Below are positions 8,499 to 16,874 of a stretch of DNA of 35,547 bases, one piece after another. Numbering within the stretch: position 1 is the first letter of the stretch; every line of letters begins with the position of its first letter. Below the pieces are notes generated by a model. It worked only from the letters and a program-made list of their open reading frames with translations, was not told the DNA's origin and did no database searches. A program made the position numbers and the translations under genes. The stretch is from Candidatus Fermentibacterota bacterium (lineage in GTDB: Bacteria > Fermentibacterota > Fermentibacteria > Fermentibacterales > JCC-6), in NCBI GenBank assembly GCA_014728175.1, contig WJMA01000062.1, positions 70,914-106,460 of the forward strand, given 5' to 3'.

Positions 8499-9253
8499 CT
8501 ACCCTCATGCTGACCGAGGCCCGGATGACCCTGTGGGAGATGAAACGGTACATGTTCAACACCGTGGCCTCTATGGTGATCATGTACCTGATATTCCTGG
8601 GGCTGTTCTGGGGGGTCAAGTCGATCGCCGGTCAAACGGTAGACGCCACCTCGCTGGACTCGATGGTCATCGGCTACGTGCTATGGATGAGCTCCCTCTT
8701 CGTCCTGCAGGGCATGAGCAACACCGTCCTGCAGGAGTCCCAGCTGGGAACCCTGGAGCAACTATACCTCTCCCCCATGCGGACCGAGTCCATCTTCTTC
8801 GCCCGAGGCGTACTGGGGGTCGTAATCAACTTCTTCTTCGTAACTCTCCTGCTGTATCTGGTCATGCTCACCACCGGGAGGTACCACTCGGTCAACCTTC
8901 CCTACTTCTACGGCGTACTGCTGGTAACGCTGCTCTCGCTGGAAGGCATTGGCTTCATGATGGCCGGGATAGGGTTGATACACAAACGGGTCAACGCGGT
9001 GAACGGCATTCTGCAGTTCGGGCTCATCGGGCTCATGCTTCTACCCGTATATCCCTTCAGGGCGTATTCTCTCCTACCGTTCGTGGCCGGGGCCAGAACC
9101 ATAAACATGCACATAGTGGCGGACGCCTCCTTTCCGCTCTGGTGGTACCTGTACATTGCGCTGAACAGCCTGGTCTATCTCAGCATCGGAATCATCGTGT
9201 TCAAGCTGTTCGAGAAGCGGGCCCGCAAGCTAAACAAGCTGGGCCAGTACTGA
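8489..9253 (+). CDS. ABC-2 type transporter permease
   Basis: This 254-residue integral membrane protein has about six hydrophobic segments (for example MVIMYLIFLGLFWGV and VINFFFVTLLLYLVML) and a short basic C-terminus. It is the partner of the preceding ATPase; the genes overlap by ten bases. The layout matches ABC-2 exporters of drugs, lipids or glycans. The location after a radical SAM and an isomerase-like gene suggests export of their product, but nothing in the sequence identifies the cargo. Confidence 0.9.
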   Translation: MAIATLMLTEARMTLWEMKRYMFNTVASMVIMYLIFLGLFWGVKSIAGQTVDATSLDSMVIGYVLWMSSLFVLQGMSNTVLQESQLGTLEQLYLSPMRTESIFFARGVLGVVINFFFVTLLLYLVMLTTGRYHSVNLPYFYGVLLVTLLSLEGIGFMMAGIGLIHKRVNAVNGILQFGLIGLMLLPVYPFRAYSLLPFVAGARTINMHIVADASFPLWWYLYIALNSLVYLSIGIIVFKLFEKRARKLNKLGQY

Positions 9254-9345
9254 TCCAACGATCCCACCTGCATGTAGAGGGCCACGGATCGAACGGCCGA
9301 TAATCGGCGGCTTTCCTCCAACCCATTGCCAGAAATGATGTCACT

Positions 9346-9366
9346 AACGCCCAGAGTAAGGGCGTT
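9346..9366. terminator. Perfect 7-bp inverted repeat after the ABC genes
   Basis: AACGCCC (9346-9352) and GGGCGTT (9360-9366) flank a seven-base loop. It lies 93 bases after the permease stop and 13 bases before a TTGACA box. It could terminate the ABC transcript or act as an operator for the next gene. No good T-run follows. Confidence 0.35.
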
Positions 9367-9378
9367 CGCGATTCTTCG

Positions 9379-9406
9379 TTGACAGGGCCGAACGAGTGAA
9401 TAATAC
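9379..9406 (+). promoter_or_regulatory. Putative promoter of the Asp-box protein gene
   Basis: TTGACA at 9379-9384 is followed 16 bases later by TAATAC at 9401-9406, a modest -10. The predicted transcript start would be about 35 bases before ATG 9448. Confidence 0.4.
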
Positions 9407-9447
9407 ATACCATATTGGTAAACAATAATATGGAGGAGGAACACAGG

Positions 9448-10683
9448 ATGAACAGAACGGTCATTATACTGACCATTCTTCTCGCCGGTTCGGCGGCGAC
9501 CGCGCTCGCGGTGTGGGAGTCGGTCGGCCCGGAGGGAGGTCCGGTCGACTGCATCATGCAGTCCAACGTGAACAGCAACCTCTTCTACGCCAGCTCGGGA
9601 AGCTACCCGGTGAAGATAATCAGGTCATCCGACGAAGGATCCACCTGGGAGCAAAGCGGCTCGTGCAACTACTACTTCTACTCAATGGGTCTCGGACCCA
9701 CGGACATCCTCTACGGAGGTAGCTACGGCCGGATATACGTATCCGAGGACGAGGGGCAGACCTGGGATAGCTACAGCATCTCCGGCTTCCTGTTCTGGGA
9801 CATCACCGGACACCCCAGCGACGAATCGATCCTCTACGGGGCCGGATACCACTACAGCGGCGGTGGTTATCGCATCGCCTTCGCCCGCAGCACCGACGGC
9901 GGCAGCAACTGGTCGGTCACCGACTTGTCCACCTCCTGCCAGGGCTACGGCAGATGCGTGGCGGTAAGCGCCTCCGATCCGGACATAATCTACGTCTCCG
10001 GCTACAGGCGCGACCCGTACCAGCCCAAGCTCTACAAATCCACCGACGGCGGCGACAGCTTCACCGAGATAACCTACTCCGGATGGAGCTCGGACTACTA
10101 CATGTACACGGTGGCCGTGCATCCCGCCAATCCCGATATCGTCCTGGCCGGCTGCTACTACAACATCTACAGGTCCACCGACGGCGGCAGCAGTTGGACC
10201 GACGTAACCTCTTCGATGTACTACCATTACGGCCTGGCATTTTCGGAGGACGATCCGAACGTGGCCTTCTCCGGCGGCAGCAGCGCCATTCACCGCAGCT
10301 TGAACGAAGGCGTCTCCTGGACCAGGCAGACCAACGGCCTGCCTTCGGGCGTCTACGGCACCCTGGCCCTGGACTGGGGCAACTCGGCCCACGTCCTCAC
10401 GGGTTGTGACAACGGCATCTATCGCTCCACGGACACCGGGGATACCTGGGAGGAATCGAGCGACGGAATGGTGATAGCCAACGTACTGGCCTTCAACGAT
10501 GTTCTGGTGGGAGACGACTATACGCTGTACCTTTCGGCCGAGGATCTGGGCATGTACAAAACCACGGACTACGGCGCCAACTGGGAGATCCTCGGTACCC
10601 CGCTGGGTTGCGGCGATGTATGCGCTATGGCCTCTCCCACCGCCACTCCGAATACGGTCCTCGCCTTCGAAGGGACCGGTTGA
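9448..10683 (+). CDS. Secreted Asp-box beta-propeller protein, N-terminal part (ends at in-frame TGA)
   Basis: The start is ATG 9448, with GGAGGAGGA eight bases upstream, giving a Sec signal peptide (MNRTVIILTILLAGSAATALA). Eight Asp-box (BNR) motifs of the S-x-D-x-G-x-x-W type follow (for example SSDEGSTW, STDGGSNW, STDTGDTW), typical of seven-bladed sialidase/sortilin-like propellers. The frame is closed by TGA at 10681-10683 inside a blade (after EGTG). The same frame then continues without a gap or shift through five more Asp-boxes and a sorting domain. A Trp codon (TGG) one base away would restore it. TGA is the normal stop of several neighbours, so general recoding is not supported. It is either a recent nonsense mutation, an assembly error or a readthrough site. 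Confidence 0.8.
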   Translation: MNRTVIILTILLAGSAATALAVWESVGPEGGPVDCIMQSNVNSNLFYASSGSYPVKIIRSSDEGSTWEQSGSCNYYFYSMGLGPTDILYGGSYGRIYVSEDEGQTWDSYSISGFLFWDITGHPSDESILYGAGYHYSGGGYRIAFARSTDGGSNWSVTDLSTSCQGYGRCVAVSASDPDIIYVSGYRRDPYQPKLYKSTDGGDSFTEITYSGWSSDYYMYTVAVHPANPDIVLAGCYYNIYRSTDGGSSWTDVTSSMYYHYGLAFSEDDPNVAFSGGSSAIHRSLNEGVSWTRQTNGLPSGVYGTLALDWGNSAHVLTGCDNGIYRSTDTGDTWEESSDGMVIANVLAFNDVLVGDDYTLYLSAEDLGMYKTTDYGANWEILGTPLGCGDVCAMASPTATPNTVLAFEGTG

Positions 10684-11694
10684 GGCTACGCCGAGCTCTT
10701 CATGAGCACAGACGGAGGTTCCGTCTGGACAGAGATCGACACCGACTACTACGGCGACGGCGGCGGCATGGCGTCCAACCCCACAGACAGCGATACCTAC
10801 TGGACCGTAGGAAGGGCGCTGAACGCGGGCTCGTACGTTATGGCTGCGTCCAAAACCACAAACAGCGGCTCCTCCTGGAACCGCTACCCCTTGGCCACCG
10901 GCACGGGAATGGCCTACAGCGTAGACCTGGACCCGGCCAACCCAGACATCGTCTACGTGGGAGGATACGAGAACAGCTCCGCGGCCATATACAAGACCGA
11001 AAACGGCGGAACGAGTTGGTCTAAGCTCTCCGCTTCCGGCCTGAGCGGCTACGTCTACGACATCGCCGTAGACCCGGTCGAAACAAACATAATTTACGCC
11101 GCCACCTCCCAGGGCGTGTACCGCTCGAGCGATACCGGCGCTTCCTGGTCGGAAAAAGGCTCCTTCGGCGGCTGCGAGGCCGTTTTGATCGACCCCGAGG
11201 CCAGGGAGACGATCTACGTGGGAACGAGCAACGCGGGCTGCTACAAGAGCGACGACAGCGGCGACACCTGGGAGGAGTTCAATGACGGCCTGAGCGAGAG
11301 CACGGTGCAGGTGCTGGCGATCGACCCCGGCGATTACCTCTTCGCCGGTACCGACGGGGGAGCCGTTTACAGGTACGGTCTGGGAGTGGGAGTCGAAAGC
11401 GGCCAGACAGCGCCCGTTCCCGAATCCAGCCTTTGCGCGGCCCCCAATCCGGCCGTGGGAAGCACTACGTTGCGCTACAGCCTGAGCGCGGCGACTCCGC
11501 TTACTCTAACCATTTACGATCTGAGCGGACGGCTGGTGGCAACTCTGGTGGACTCGCATCTCGAAGCCGGTGAGCACTCCGTGGTTTGGAACGGTACCAA
11601 CGATGCCGGCTTCGACGTCGGTCCGGGCATCTACCTCACCAGGCTGCAGACCTCGAGTGAGGTTATTACCGGCAAGCTGGTGCTGACTCGCTAG
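10684..11694 (+). CDS. Secreted Asp-box beta-propeller protein, C-terminal part with T9SS-type sorting domain
   Basis: It continues the frame of 9448-10683 directly after the TGA. It contains five further Asp-boxes (STDGGSVW, TTNSGSSW, TENGGTSW, SSDTGASW, SDDSGDTW). The last ~90 residues form a C-terminal Ig-like sorting domain (AAPNPAVGSTTLRYSL, LTIYDLSGRLVATL, PGIYLTRLQ, GKLVLTR), which in T9SS bacteria directs cargo across the outer membrane. The first internal ATG is at 10702, but no good ribosome binding site precedes it, and a product made from there would lack a signal peptide. On its own this part is unlikely to be functional; with readthrough the whole protein would be about 749 residues. 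Confidence 0.75.
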   Translation, partial: GYAELFMSTDGGSVWTEIDTDYYGDGGGMASNPTDSDTYWTVGRALNAGSYVMAASKTTNSGSSWNRYPLATGTGMAYSVDLDPANPDIVYVGGYENSSAAIYKTENGGTSWSKLSASGLSGYVYDIAVDPVETNIIYAATSQGVYRSSDTGASWSEKGSFGGCEAVLIDPEARETIYVGTSNAGCYKSDDSGDTWEEFNDGLSESTVQVLAIDPGDYLFAGTDGGAVYRYGLGVGVESGQTAPVPESSLCAAPNPAVGSTTLRYSLSAATPLTLTIYDLSGRLVATLVDSHLEAGEHSVVWNGTNDAGFDVGPGIYLTRLQTSSEVITGKLVLTR

Positions 11695-11712
11695 ATATAA
11701 CCAACGTCATGG

Positions 11713-11749
11713 GCAAGCCCTCCGCACCCACCTCGGGGGGCTTGCTTTG
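11713..11749 (+). terminator. Stem-loop terminator after the Asp-box gene
   Basis: GCAAGCCCTCCG (11713-11724) pairs with CGGGGGGCTTGC (11734-11745) with one G-T wobble and a nine-base loop, followed by a short TTT. It begins 19 bases after the stop codon. The stem is strong but the T-run is weak. Confidence 0.65.
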
Positions 11750-11775
11750 GATGGTCGTTGGTAAACATAGTACGT

Positions 11776-11806
11776 TTTATAAGGCGTTTATAATTCCCCC
11801 GTCCCC
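11776..11806 (-). repeat. Solo end of the GGGGACGGGGGAAT element
   Basis: Read on the minus strand it begins GGGGACGGGGGAATTATAAA and ends CGCCTTATAAA. It differs at only a few positions from the 31-base left end shared by the elements at 33285 and 35221 and by the solo end at 32217. No partner end lies about 110 bases to the left, where the terminator sits, so it is a decayed or single-ended copy. Confidence 0.7.
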
Positions 11807-11824
11807 GGGTAATCGCGGGTCGTC

Positions 11825-11853
11825 TTGACGAGTATATGCCCGCTTAGTATCTA
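11825..11853 (+). promoter_or_regulatory. Putative promoter of the baeRF-type gene
   Basis: TTGACG at 11825-11830 is followed after 17 bases by TATCTA at 11848-11853, in a strongly AT-rich stretch that contrasts with the GC-rich coding sequence. The remaining leader to ATG 11926 is about 65 bases. Confidence 0.4.
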
Positions 11854-11925
11854 ATTTATATATGTAATATGTATTTTAGAACGAAATTATATTCTTAACA
11901 TGAATCCCGTTCGGAAGGATTTTGG

Positions 11926-13077
11926 ATGCGATTGGTTACCATAGAGGAACTCAGGGAGCTAGTCGGCAAACAAGGCAAGGTATGCGTCTCCATTCACATG
12001 CCCACCACGAGGGCGGGGGCCGACTTCGACAAGAATCGCATAAGGTTCAAAACTTTGCTGCGGCAGGCGAGAAACGACCTGAGGAAGATGGGGCTGGACA
12101 AAACCGAGGTCGACGATCTGATGAATCCCGCCGCGGAGATGGAGGACGAGCATCCCTTCTGGAAGTCTCAGCTGGACGGGCTTGCGGTCTACCTGAGCGA
12201 CGGTTTCTTCCGCTACTACAGGCTGCCCTTTGCCCTGGAGGAGAACGCGGTGGTGGGAGAGGCCTTCAGCACCAGGCCGTTGATACGGATGCTGGTGGGG
12301 GTTCGTAGGTATTTCGTTCTGGCGCTGGGGCTGGGAGACAACAGGCTCTTCGAGGCCACTCCCTACGACATGGAGGAGATATCCTCCAAGAGGTTGCCAT
12401 CCGACATTTCCGAGACTCTGCGGTTCGACGTAGTGGAAAGGCACCTGCAGGCCCACTCCACCTCTTCCGGCGGAGGCTCCGGGCCCCGGATGCTATTTCA
12501 CGGGCATGGGTCTGCCAAAGAGGATCGCAACAACGAGATAAGGCGATACTTGAGCCAGGTTGCCACCGGCGTATCCCGGCTTCTTTCCGGTGAGTACAAC
12601 CCCTTGGTGGTGGCTACTCTGCCTCACCTGCTGCCCAGGTTCAGAGAGGCCTGTGAGTATCCGCACCTTTCCGCGGAATCGGTGGAGGTGAACCCCGGTC
12701 ATCTATCGGTATCCGAGCTCCACGAGAAGTCTTGGGCGGCGGTGGAGGAGGTATTCTCCCAGGCCGTCGATTCTGCTCTCCAGAAGTACGGTGACGCGGT
12801 ATCCAACGGAAGGGCCACCTCCGAACCGGATAAGGTGGTGATTGCCTCCGCCGACGGTCGAATCAACACCCTGCTTCTGGCCGAGGACGATGGGGTTTTC
12901 GGCAGGTTCAATCCTTCCAGCCGCGAGGTGGAGATGCACGAGCAGTCCCTTCCGGGGGATGTTGATCTGTCGGGTCTTGCGGCAGAGCAAACCCTCCTCA
13001 AGGACGGAAACGTGCTGACCGCGGAGCAGGACAGAATGCCCAACCGCTCTCGGATGGCGGCGATACTCAGGTACTGA
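11926..13077 (+). CDS. baeRF family protein (bacterial archaeo-eukaryotic release factor-like)
   Basis: This 383-residue protein has the layout of the baeRF3/baeRF7-type families. An N-terminal domain begins with VSIHMPTTRAGADFDKNRIRFKTLL, then comes the marker segment FALEENAVVGEAFSTRPLIRML. A middle eRF1 domain-2-like part includes FVLALGLGDNRLFEA and the loop GHGSAKEDRNNEIRRYL, and a C-terminal domain with VVIASADGRINTLLLAED follows. Related proteins are predicted to act on stalled or stressed ribosomes, but experimental evidence is thin. No GGQ triplet is visible at the catalytic loop. A clear GGAAGGA lies seven bases before the ATG. A 2-TM protein follows on the same strand. Confidence 0.8.
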   Translation: MRLVTIEELRELVGKQGKVCVSIHMPTTRAGADFDKNRIRFKTLLRQARNDLRKMGLDKTEVDDLMNPAAEMEDEHPFWKSQLDGLAVYLSDGFFRYYRLPFALEENAVVGEAFSTRPLIRMLVGVRRYFVLALGLGDNRLFEATPYDMEEISSKRLPSDISETLRFDVVERHLQAHSTSSGGGSGPRMLFHGHGSAKEDRNNEIRRYLSQVATGVSRLLSGEYNPLVVATLPHLLPRFREACEYPHLSAESVEVNPGHLSVSELHEKSWAAVEEVFSQAVDSALQKYGDAVSNGRATSEPDKVVIASADGRINTLLLAEDDGVFGRFNPSSREVEMHEQSLPGDVDLSGLAAEQTLLKDGNVLTAEQDRMPNRSRMAAILRY

Positions 13078-13160
13078 CGGATCCTCCCCGAAACCGCGAC
13101 GGCCTGACCGCCCGCCTGGGTGGCCCCGTCCGATTGAGTATCGTTTCCATGGAGGGCGCG

Positions 13161-13811
13161 ATGTACGACCGCAAATCACTTATCGGCTACGGCCTGATCA
13201 CCTTGGGGTTTCTGCTGGCCCTGCTGTTCTTTAACCAAGAGGGTATGGGCTTCCTCCTCATTCCGGCCATTCTGGCAATCGCGATCGGGGTGGCGATGGT
13301 AGTCCGCCGGAAGACGCCCGGATCTCAGCAGGACTGGGAGCAGCGCCGGAAGGTTCTGCTGGGCGCCAGGAGGATGATCGAGACCGAGAAGAGGCTGGAC
13401 GACACCCGCCTGGCCGCCATTCTGGAGATGGACGTATCGGAGGTTTCCCGGTATCTGGACTTCGGAATCAGCTCCGGATTCCTCCCCGCCGACGCATCTC
13501 AAGGCCTTACGGAGGACAAGCTGGGCCACGTGGTCGTGGACCTGCACGGCAGGTTCGATCCGCGGTGCAGCCCGGTGATCCACCTTGACGGCAGCCGCGT
13601 TCCTTCCCAGTGGGGCAGCAATCTCTACAGCCTACCGCCGGGCCCTCACCGGGTTGCCATCAATTTGAAACGTCCCTTCAGATTGGACATTGGCCTGGAC
13701 CGGGCCTCGACCACCATCTATCTGTCCGCGGGCGATTTCAAGGAACTGCGTTACTTCCCCTTCCTGGTAGCCCTGCTGAGCGGAAAAAACAAGATCCAGG
13801 AGTACGACTGA
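13161..13811 (+). CDS. Two-TM membrane protein with cytoplasmic winged-helix-like and beta domains
   Basis: Two transmembrane helices sit at the N-terminus (YGLITLGFLLALLFFN and GFLLIPAILAIAIGVAMVV). A segment around residues 60-110 looks like a small helix-turn-helix (RLDDTRLAAILEMDVSEVSRYLDFGISSGFL), as seen in many membrane-anchored wHTH proteins. A beta-rich C-terminal part follows (PPGPHRVAINL and similar), which resembles PEGA-like repeats. The frame is open from TTG 13134, but GGAGGG five bases before ATG 13161 makes that the better start. Function unknown. It converges with the ABC importer operon, six bases apart. Confidence 0.72.
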   Translation: MYDRKSLIGYGLITLGFLLALLFFNQEGMGFLLIPAILAIAIGVAMVVRRKTPGSQQDWEQRRKVLLGARRMIETEKRLDDTRLAAILEMDVSEVSRYLDFGISSGFLPADASQGLTEDKLGHVVVDLHGRFDPRCSPVIHLDGSRVPSQWGSNLYSLPPGPHRVAINLKRPFRLDIGLDRASTTIYLSAGDFKELRYFPFLVALLSGKNKIQEYD

Positions 13812-13817
13812 GCCGGG

Positions 13818-14630
13818 TTATCCCTTGGTGGTCCCCGCAGTAAGGCCGCTTACGATTCTACGCTGCAGAAGCAAAACCATGACGGTCAGGGGTAAAACGG
13901 CGAGTATCGCCGCCGCGGAGAGCTCACCCCAGGGAACCCTGTACTGCCCCGGGAACTTGGCTATGGCCACGGGAACGGTCTGCATCACCGGGTCGGTCAT
14001 TACCAGGAGGGCGAAGAAGAACTCGTTCCAGGAGTAGATGAACACCAGAATGGCAGTGGTGAAGACCGCCGGAGCGGCCACCGGGGCGAATATTCTCCAG
14101 ACTATGGTCCATGGACCGCACCCGTCCACCATCGCCGCCTCCTCCAGCTCCCGGGGCAGCCGGGAGAAGAAGCTGGTCAGCATCCATATCGCCAGGGGCA
14201 GCATCAGGCCCGTATAGGGAAGAACGAGACCTATGTGGGTATTCAGCAATCCCATGCCCATCAGCATCCTGTATACCGCCCCGGCTATGGAGATCTGGGG
14301 GAACATCGACGCTGCCAGCACCAATCCCAGTACCGGCCCCCTCCATCCGCGGCGCATTCGGGACAGCGGATAAGCCGCCAGCGAGGCCATGGCCACGGTA
14401 AGCACGGTGGCCGCACCCGCAACCACCAGGCTGTTGCCAATGCTCCGCAGGAATCCTCTCCTGGCCAGGGCGATCCGGTAGGAATCCAACTGTAAATCCG
14501 GCAGCAGCGAAGGGGGCCTGTCGTCCACCAGTCCGGGCGATTTCAGAGAGGTAACCAGTATCCACAGGGCCGGCCCCAGACAGAACAGCAGCACCGCCAG
14601 TACCGCTACTCCCTTCCCCAGACCTCTCAT
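13818..14630 (-). CDS. Carbohydrate ABC transporter permease, MalG type
   Basis: This 270-residue inner-membrane permease has six TM segments. The EAA loop that contacts the ATPase is ELEEAAMVDGCGPWTIVWRIFAPVAAPA, near the C-terminus. The MalG-type ending (RRIVSGLTAGTTKG) is present. The frame is open further upstream, but the ATG at 14628-14630 gives a normal MalG length and overlaps the stop of the MalF-like gene (ATGA). No ATPase gene is in the operon, so a shared MsmX-like ATPase must be encoded elsewhere. Confidence 0.92.
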   Translation of the reverse strand: MRGLGKGVAVLAVLLFCLGPALWILVTSLKSPGLVDDRPPSLLPDLQLDSYRIALARRGFLRSIGNSLVVAGAATVLTVAMASLAAYPLSRMRRGWRGPVLGLVLAASMFPQISIAGAVYRMLMGMGLLNTHIGLVLPYTGLMLPLAIWMLTSFFSRLPRELEEAAMVDGCGPWTIVWRIFAPVAAPAVFTTAILVFIYSWNEFFFALLVMTDPVMQTVPVAIAKFPGQYRVPWGELSAAAILAVLPLTVMVLLLQRRIVSGLTAGTTKG

Positions 14631-15493
14631 TTTGCCACCGCCCTCCTGCCCATGGTGCGCACCAGAGCCACCGAGAGCAGGGCGATTACCAGGAACACCA
14701 ATACAGACACCGCCGAGCCGTACCCGTACTGCTGCTCGGGAAACATCTTCAAGTAGCCGAAGTATTGCATCACGCTGGTCTTCTCCGCCGGCGCTCCCTG
14801 GGTCATCACGTACACCAGGTCGAACACCCGGAAGGCGTCCATCACCCGAAACAGAAGAGCCACCAGCAGGGCAGGGCGGATCAGGGGAAGGGTGACGAAG
14901 AAGAACCTTTTCACGGCCTTTGCCCCGTCGATACGGGCGGCCTCCAGCAACTCCCGGGGAACAGACTGCAACCCGGCCAGGGCGATCAGGGCCACGAAGG
15001 AGGAGGCTTTCCATACGTCGGCGGCGATTATAGCCAGACGGGCGGTAACCGGTCGGGCCAGCCAGGCGCGGTACATCTCCAACGAGTCTCCGAACAAAGC
15101 GTAGTTCAGTATGCCGTACTGGTCGTTGAACACGTACTTCCACATCACGGCGGCCACCACCGTGGGTACCGCCCAGGGGAGAATAACGGCCGCCCTTATA
15201 AAGCCTTTCCCTGTAATCACCCGGTTGATGGCCAGGGCGATGAGCACTCCAGCCACCATTTCCAAGGCCACAGAGGACAGGGCGAAGATGAAGGTGAACT
15301 CCACCGTTCTCAGCGCCTGCTCGTCCTGCAGCAGCCGCCCGTAGTTGTCTAGTCCGCAGTACTCACGCCCCGTCACAGGGCTGTCGTGATACAGGCTGTT
15401 TATCGCCGTGCTCAGAACGGGATAGACCAGAAAGCCGCACAGAAAGACCAACGCGGGCAGCATCATGGGAAGGCCTATCCGCCCGGCGCGCAT
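14627..15493 (-). CDS. Carbohydrate ABC transporter permease, MalF type
   Basis: This 288-residue permease has six predicted TM helices and a compact N-terminus (the long periplasmic loop of enterobacterial MalF is absent). The EAA loop is ELLEAARIDGAKAVKRFFFVTLPLIRPALLVALLFR. Other family marks are PWAVPTVVAAVMWKYVFN and FRVFDLVYVMTQGAPAEKTSVMQYFGY. It lies three bases after the binding-protein gene and overlaps the MalG-like gene by four, so all three are co-translated. Confidence 0.93.
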   Translation of the reverse strand: MRAGRIGLPMMLPALVFLCGFLVYPVLSTAINSLYHDSPVTGREYCGLDNYGRLLQDEQALRTVEFTFIFALSSVALEMVAGVLIALAINRVITGKGFIRAAVILPWAVPTVVAAVMWKYVFNDQYGILNYALFGDSLEMYRAWLARPVTARLAIIAADVWKASSFVALIALAGLQSVPRELLEAARIDGAKAVKRFFFVTLPLIRPALLVALLFRVMDAFRVFDLVYVMTQGAPAEKTSVMQYFGYLKMFPEQQYGYGSAVSVLVFLVIALLSVALVRTMGRRAVAK

Positions 15494-15496
15494 AAG

Positions 15497-16768
15497 CTAC
15501 TCTTCGGCCCGGCTGAGTATCTCCCGCAGACCCTCTGCGGCCTCCGCGGCCATCTCGGGCACATCGCTCTCCGGATCACCCACAGCTTCGTGGAGAAAGC
15601 TCTGCAGCCTATGCGAGATCTGCGGGTACACGGGTGATCTGGGTCTAGGAGTGGCGTTCTCGAAAACGTCTGCCATCCGCCGGAAATGCGGGTTGGCCTC
15701 CAGTACCGCGCTGTCCGAGTACAGCGACCTCCTGGCGGGCGGCTTGCCCACCTCCACCGCGAACAACCTCTGGATCTCCGGGGAGGTCATGAAACTTACG
15801 AACCTCCAGGACTCCTCCGGATGGGGCGAGAAGGGGCTAACCCCGAAGCTCCATCCGCCCAGGGCGGAGACGCTCTCCCCTCCCGGGAATCTGGGCAGTA
15901 CCGAGATGCCAATCTTGCCCACCACATCAGATGTTGCCGAGTCGGCGCATACCGCCCAGGCGTAGGGCCAGTTGCGGTGGAACACGGCTCCCCCGGAGGC
16001 GAACAGCTCCAGCGATTCCTGCTCCTTGTAGATCAATATCCCCGGAGGACTCATCCCCTCCAGATGCACCAGGCTGTCCCGGGCGAACCTCAGTGCCCGA
16101 ATCGCCTCCGGCTCTTCGGGCCGCATGAGGGATCCGCCGGCCGACCCCACCAGCTCCAGCATGTCGCAGACCAGGCCCTCGTACTGAGCCATCTGGGCGC
16201 TGTAGCCGTACAAGCCCGGATCCGCCTCCCCGGATACGATGCTGTCGGCCGTTCTTACCATGGCGCTCCAGGTACCGGGAGGATCCTGACCGTACCTCTC
16301 CAAGAGATCGGTACGGTAGTAGAGAACCCCCGCGTCCAGGAAGAAGGGAACCCCGTACACGCTTTCCTCCCAAGTTACGGCGTCCACGCACCCGTCGAAG
16401 AACAACTCCCTCTCCCCCGGCTCGAAGAGGGTATCCAGGGGAAGGGCCCATCCCACGGCTGCGAACTCCGGGGGCCATACCACGTCCATGACGAACACGT
16501 CCACCGAGCTGTCGCGGTTGCGAAGTCTCTGGGCCAGCATGTCGTGCAGCTGGGTGGACGAACTTGGTCCGGTCTGCAGATCCACCTCGATGCCCGGGTT
16601 GCCCTCCTCGAACCTGGCTATGGCCTGCTCCCAGGTCTGGGGAGAGTTGGGCCTCCAGGTAAGAACGCTTATCACTACAGTGCCCTCCTGCTGTGGCCGC
16701 TCCCCGCCACAGGAGCAAAGAACCACAGCCAACGTCATCACGACCAATGCTCCGTACCTGTTCGTCAT
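15497..16768 (-). CDS. Extracellular sugar-binding lipoprotein of an ABC importer
   Basis: This is a family 1 (MalE-like) solute-binding protein. The signal peptide MTNRYGALVVMTLAVVLCSC ends in a lipobox (LCSC), so it is a lipoprotein. Typical elements are ISVLTWRPNSPQTWEQAIARFEEGNPGIEVDL, DVFVMDVVWPPEFAAVGWALPLD, YGVPFFLDAGVLYYRTDLL, PGTWSAMV and LGGWSFGVSPFSPHPEESWRFVSFMTSPE. The frame is open to 16822, but ATG 16768 starts the signal peptide and has GGAGGGAG upstream. The ligand is probably an oligosaccharide, judging from family and permease type. Confidence 0.92.
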   Translation of the reverse strand: MTNRYGALVVMTLAVVLCSCGGERPQQEGTVVISVLTWRPNSPQTWEQAIARFEEGNPGIEVDLQTGPSSSTQLHDMLAQRLRNRDSSVDVFVMDVVWPPEFAAVGWALPLDTLFEPGERELFFDGCVDAVTWEESVYGVPFFLDAGVLYYRTDLLERYGQDPPGTWSAMVRTADSIVSGEADPGLYGYSAQMAQYEGLVCDMLELVGSAGGSLMRPEEPEAIRALRFARDSLVHLEGMSPPGILIYKEQESLELFASGGAVFHRNWPYAWAVCADSATSDVVGKIGISVLPRFPGGESVSALGGWSFGVSPFSPHPEESWRFVSFMTSPEIQRLFAVEVGKPPARRSLYSDSAVLEANPHFRRMADVFENATPRPRSPVYPQISHRLQSFLHEAVGDPESDVPEMAAEAAEGLREILSRAEE

Positions 16769-16874
16769 TGTAAAATTTCTCCCTCCTGCTTTTCCAGAAT
16801 CCGTTTCTATGATTCTGATCAACGCGAGCCGGTGGTCAACCCAACTTTGCGAATCGCTCGATCCCGCAAAACCT

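Noticed and set aside
14631-15143. Extended N-terminus of the MalG-like permease (frame open to 15143)
   Set aside because: The extension is the antisense-frame shadow of the MalF-like gene; ATG 14630 overlaps the malF-like stop by four bases and gives normal length.
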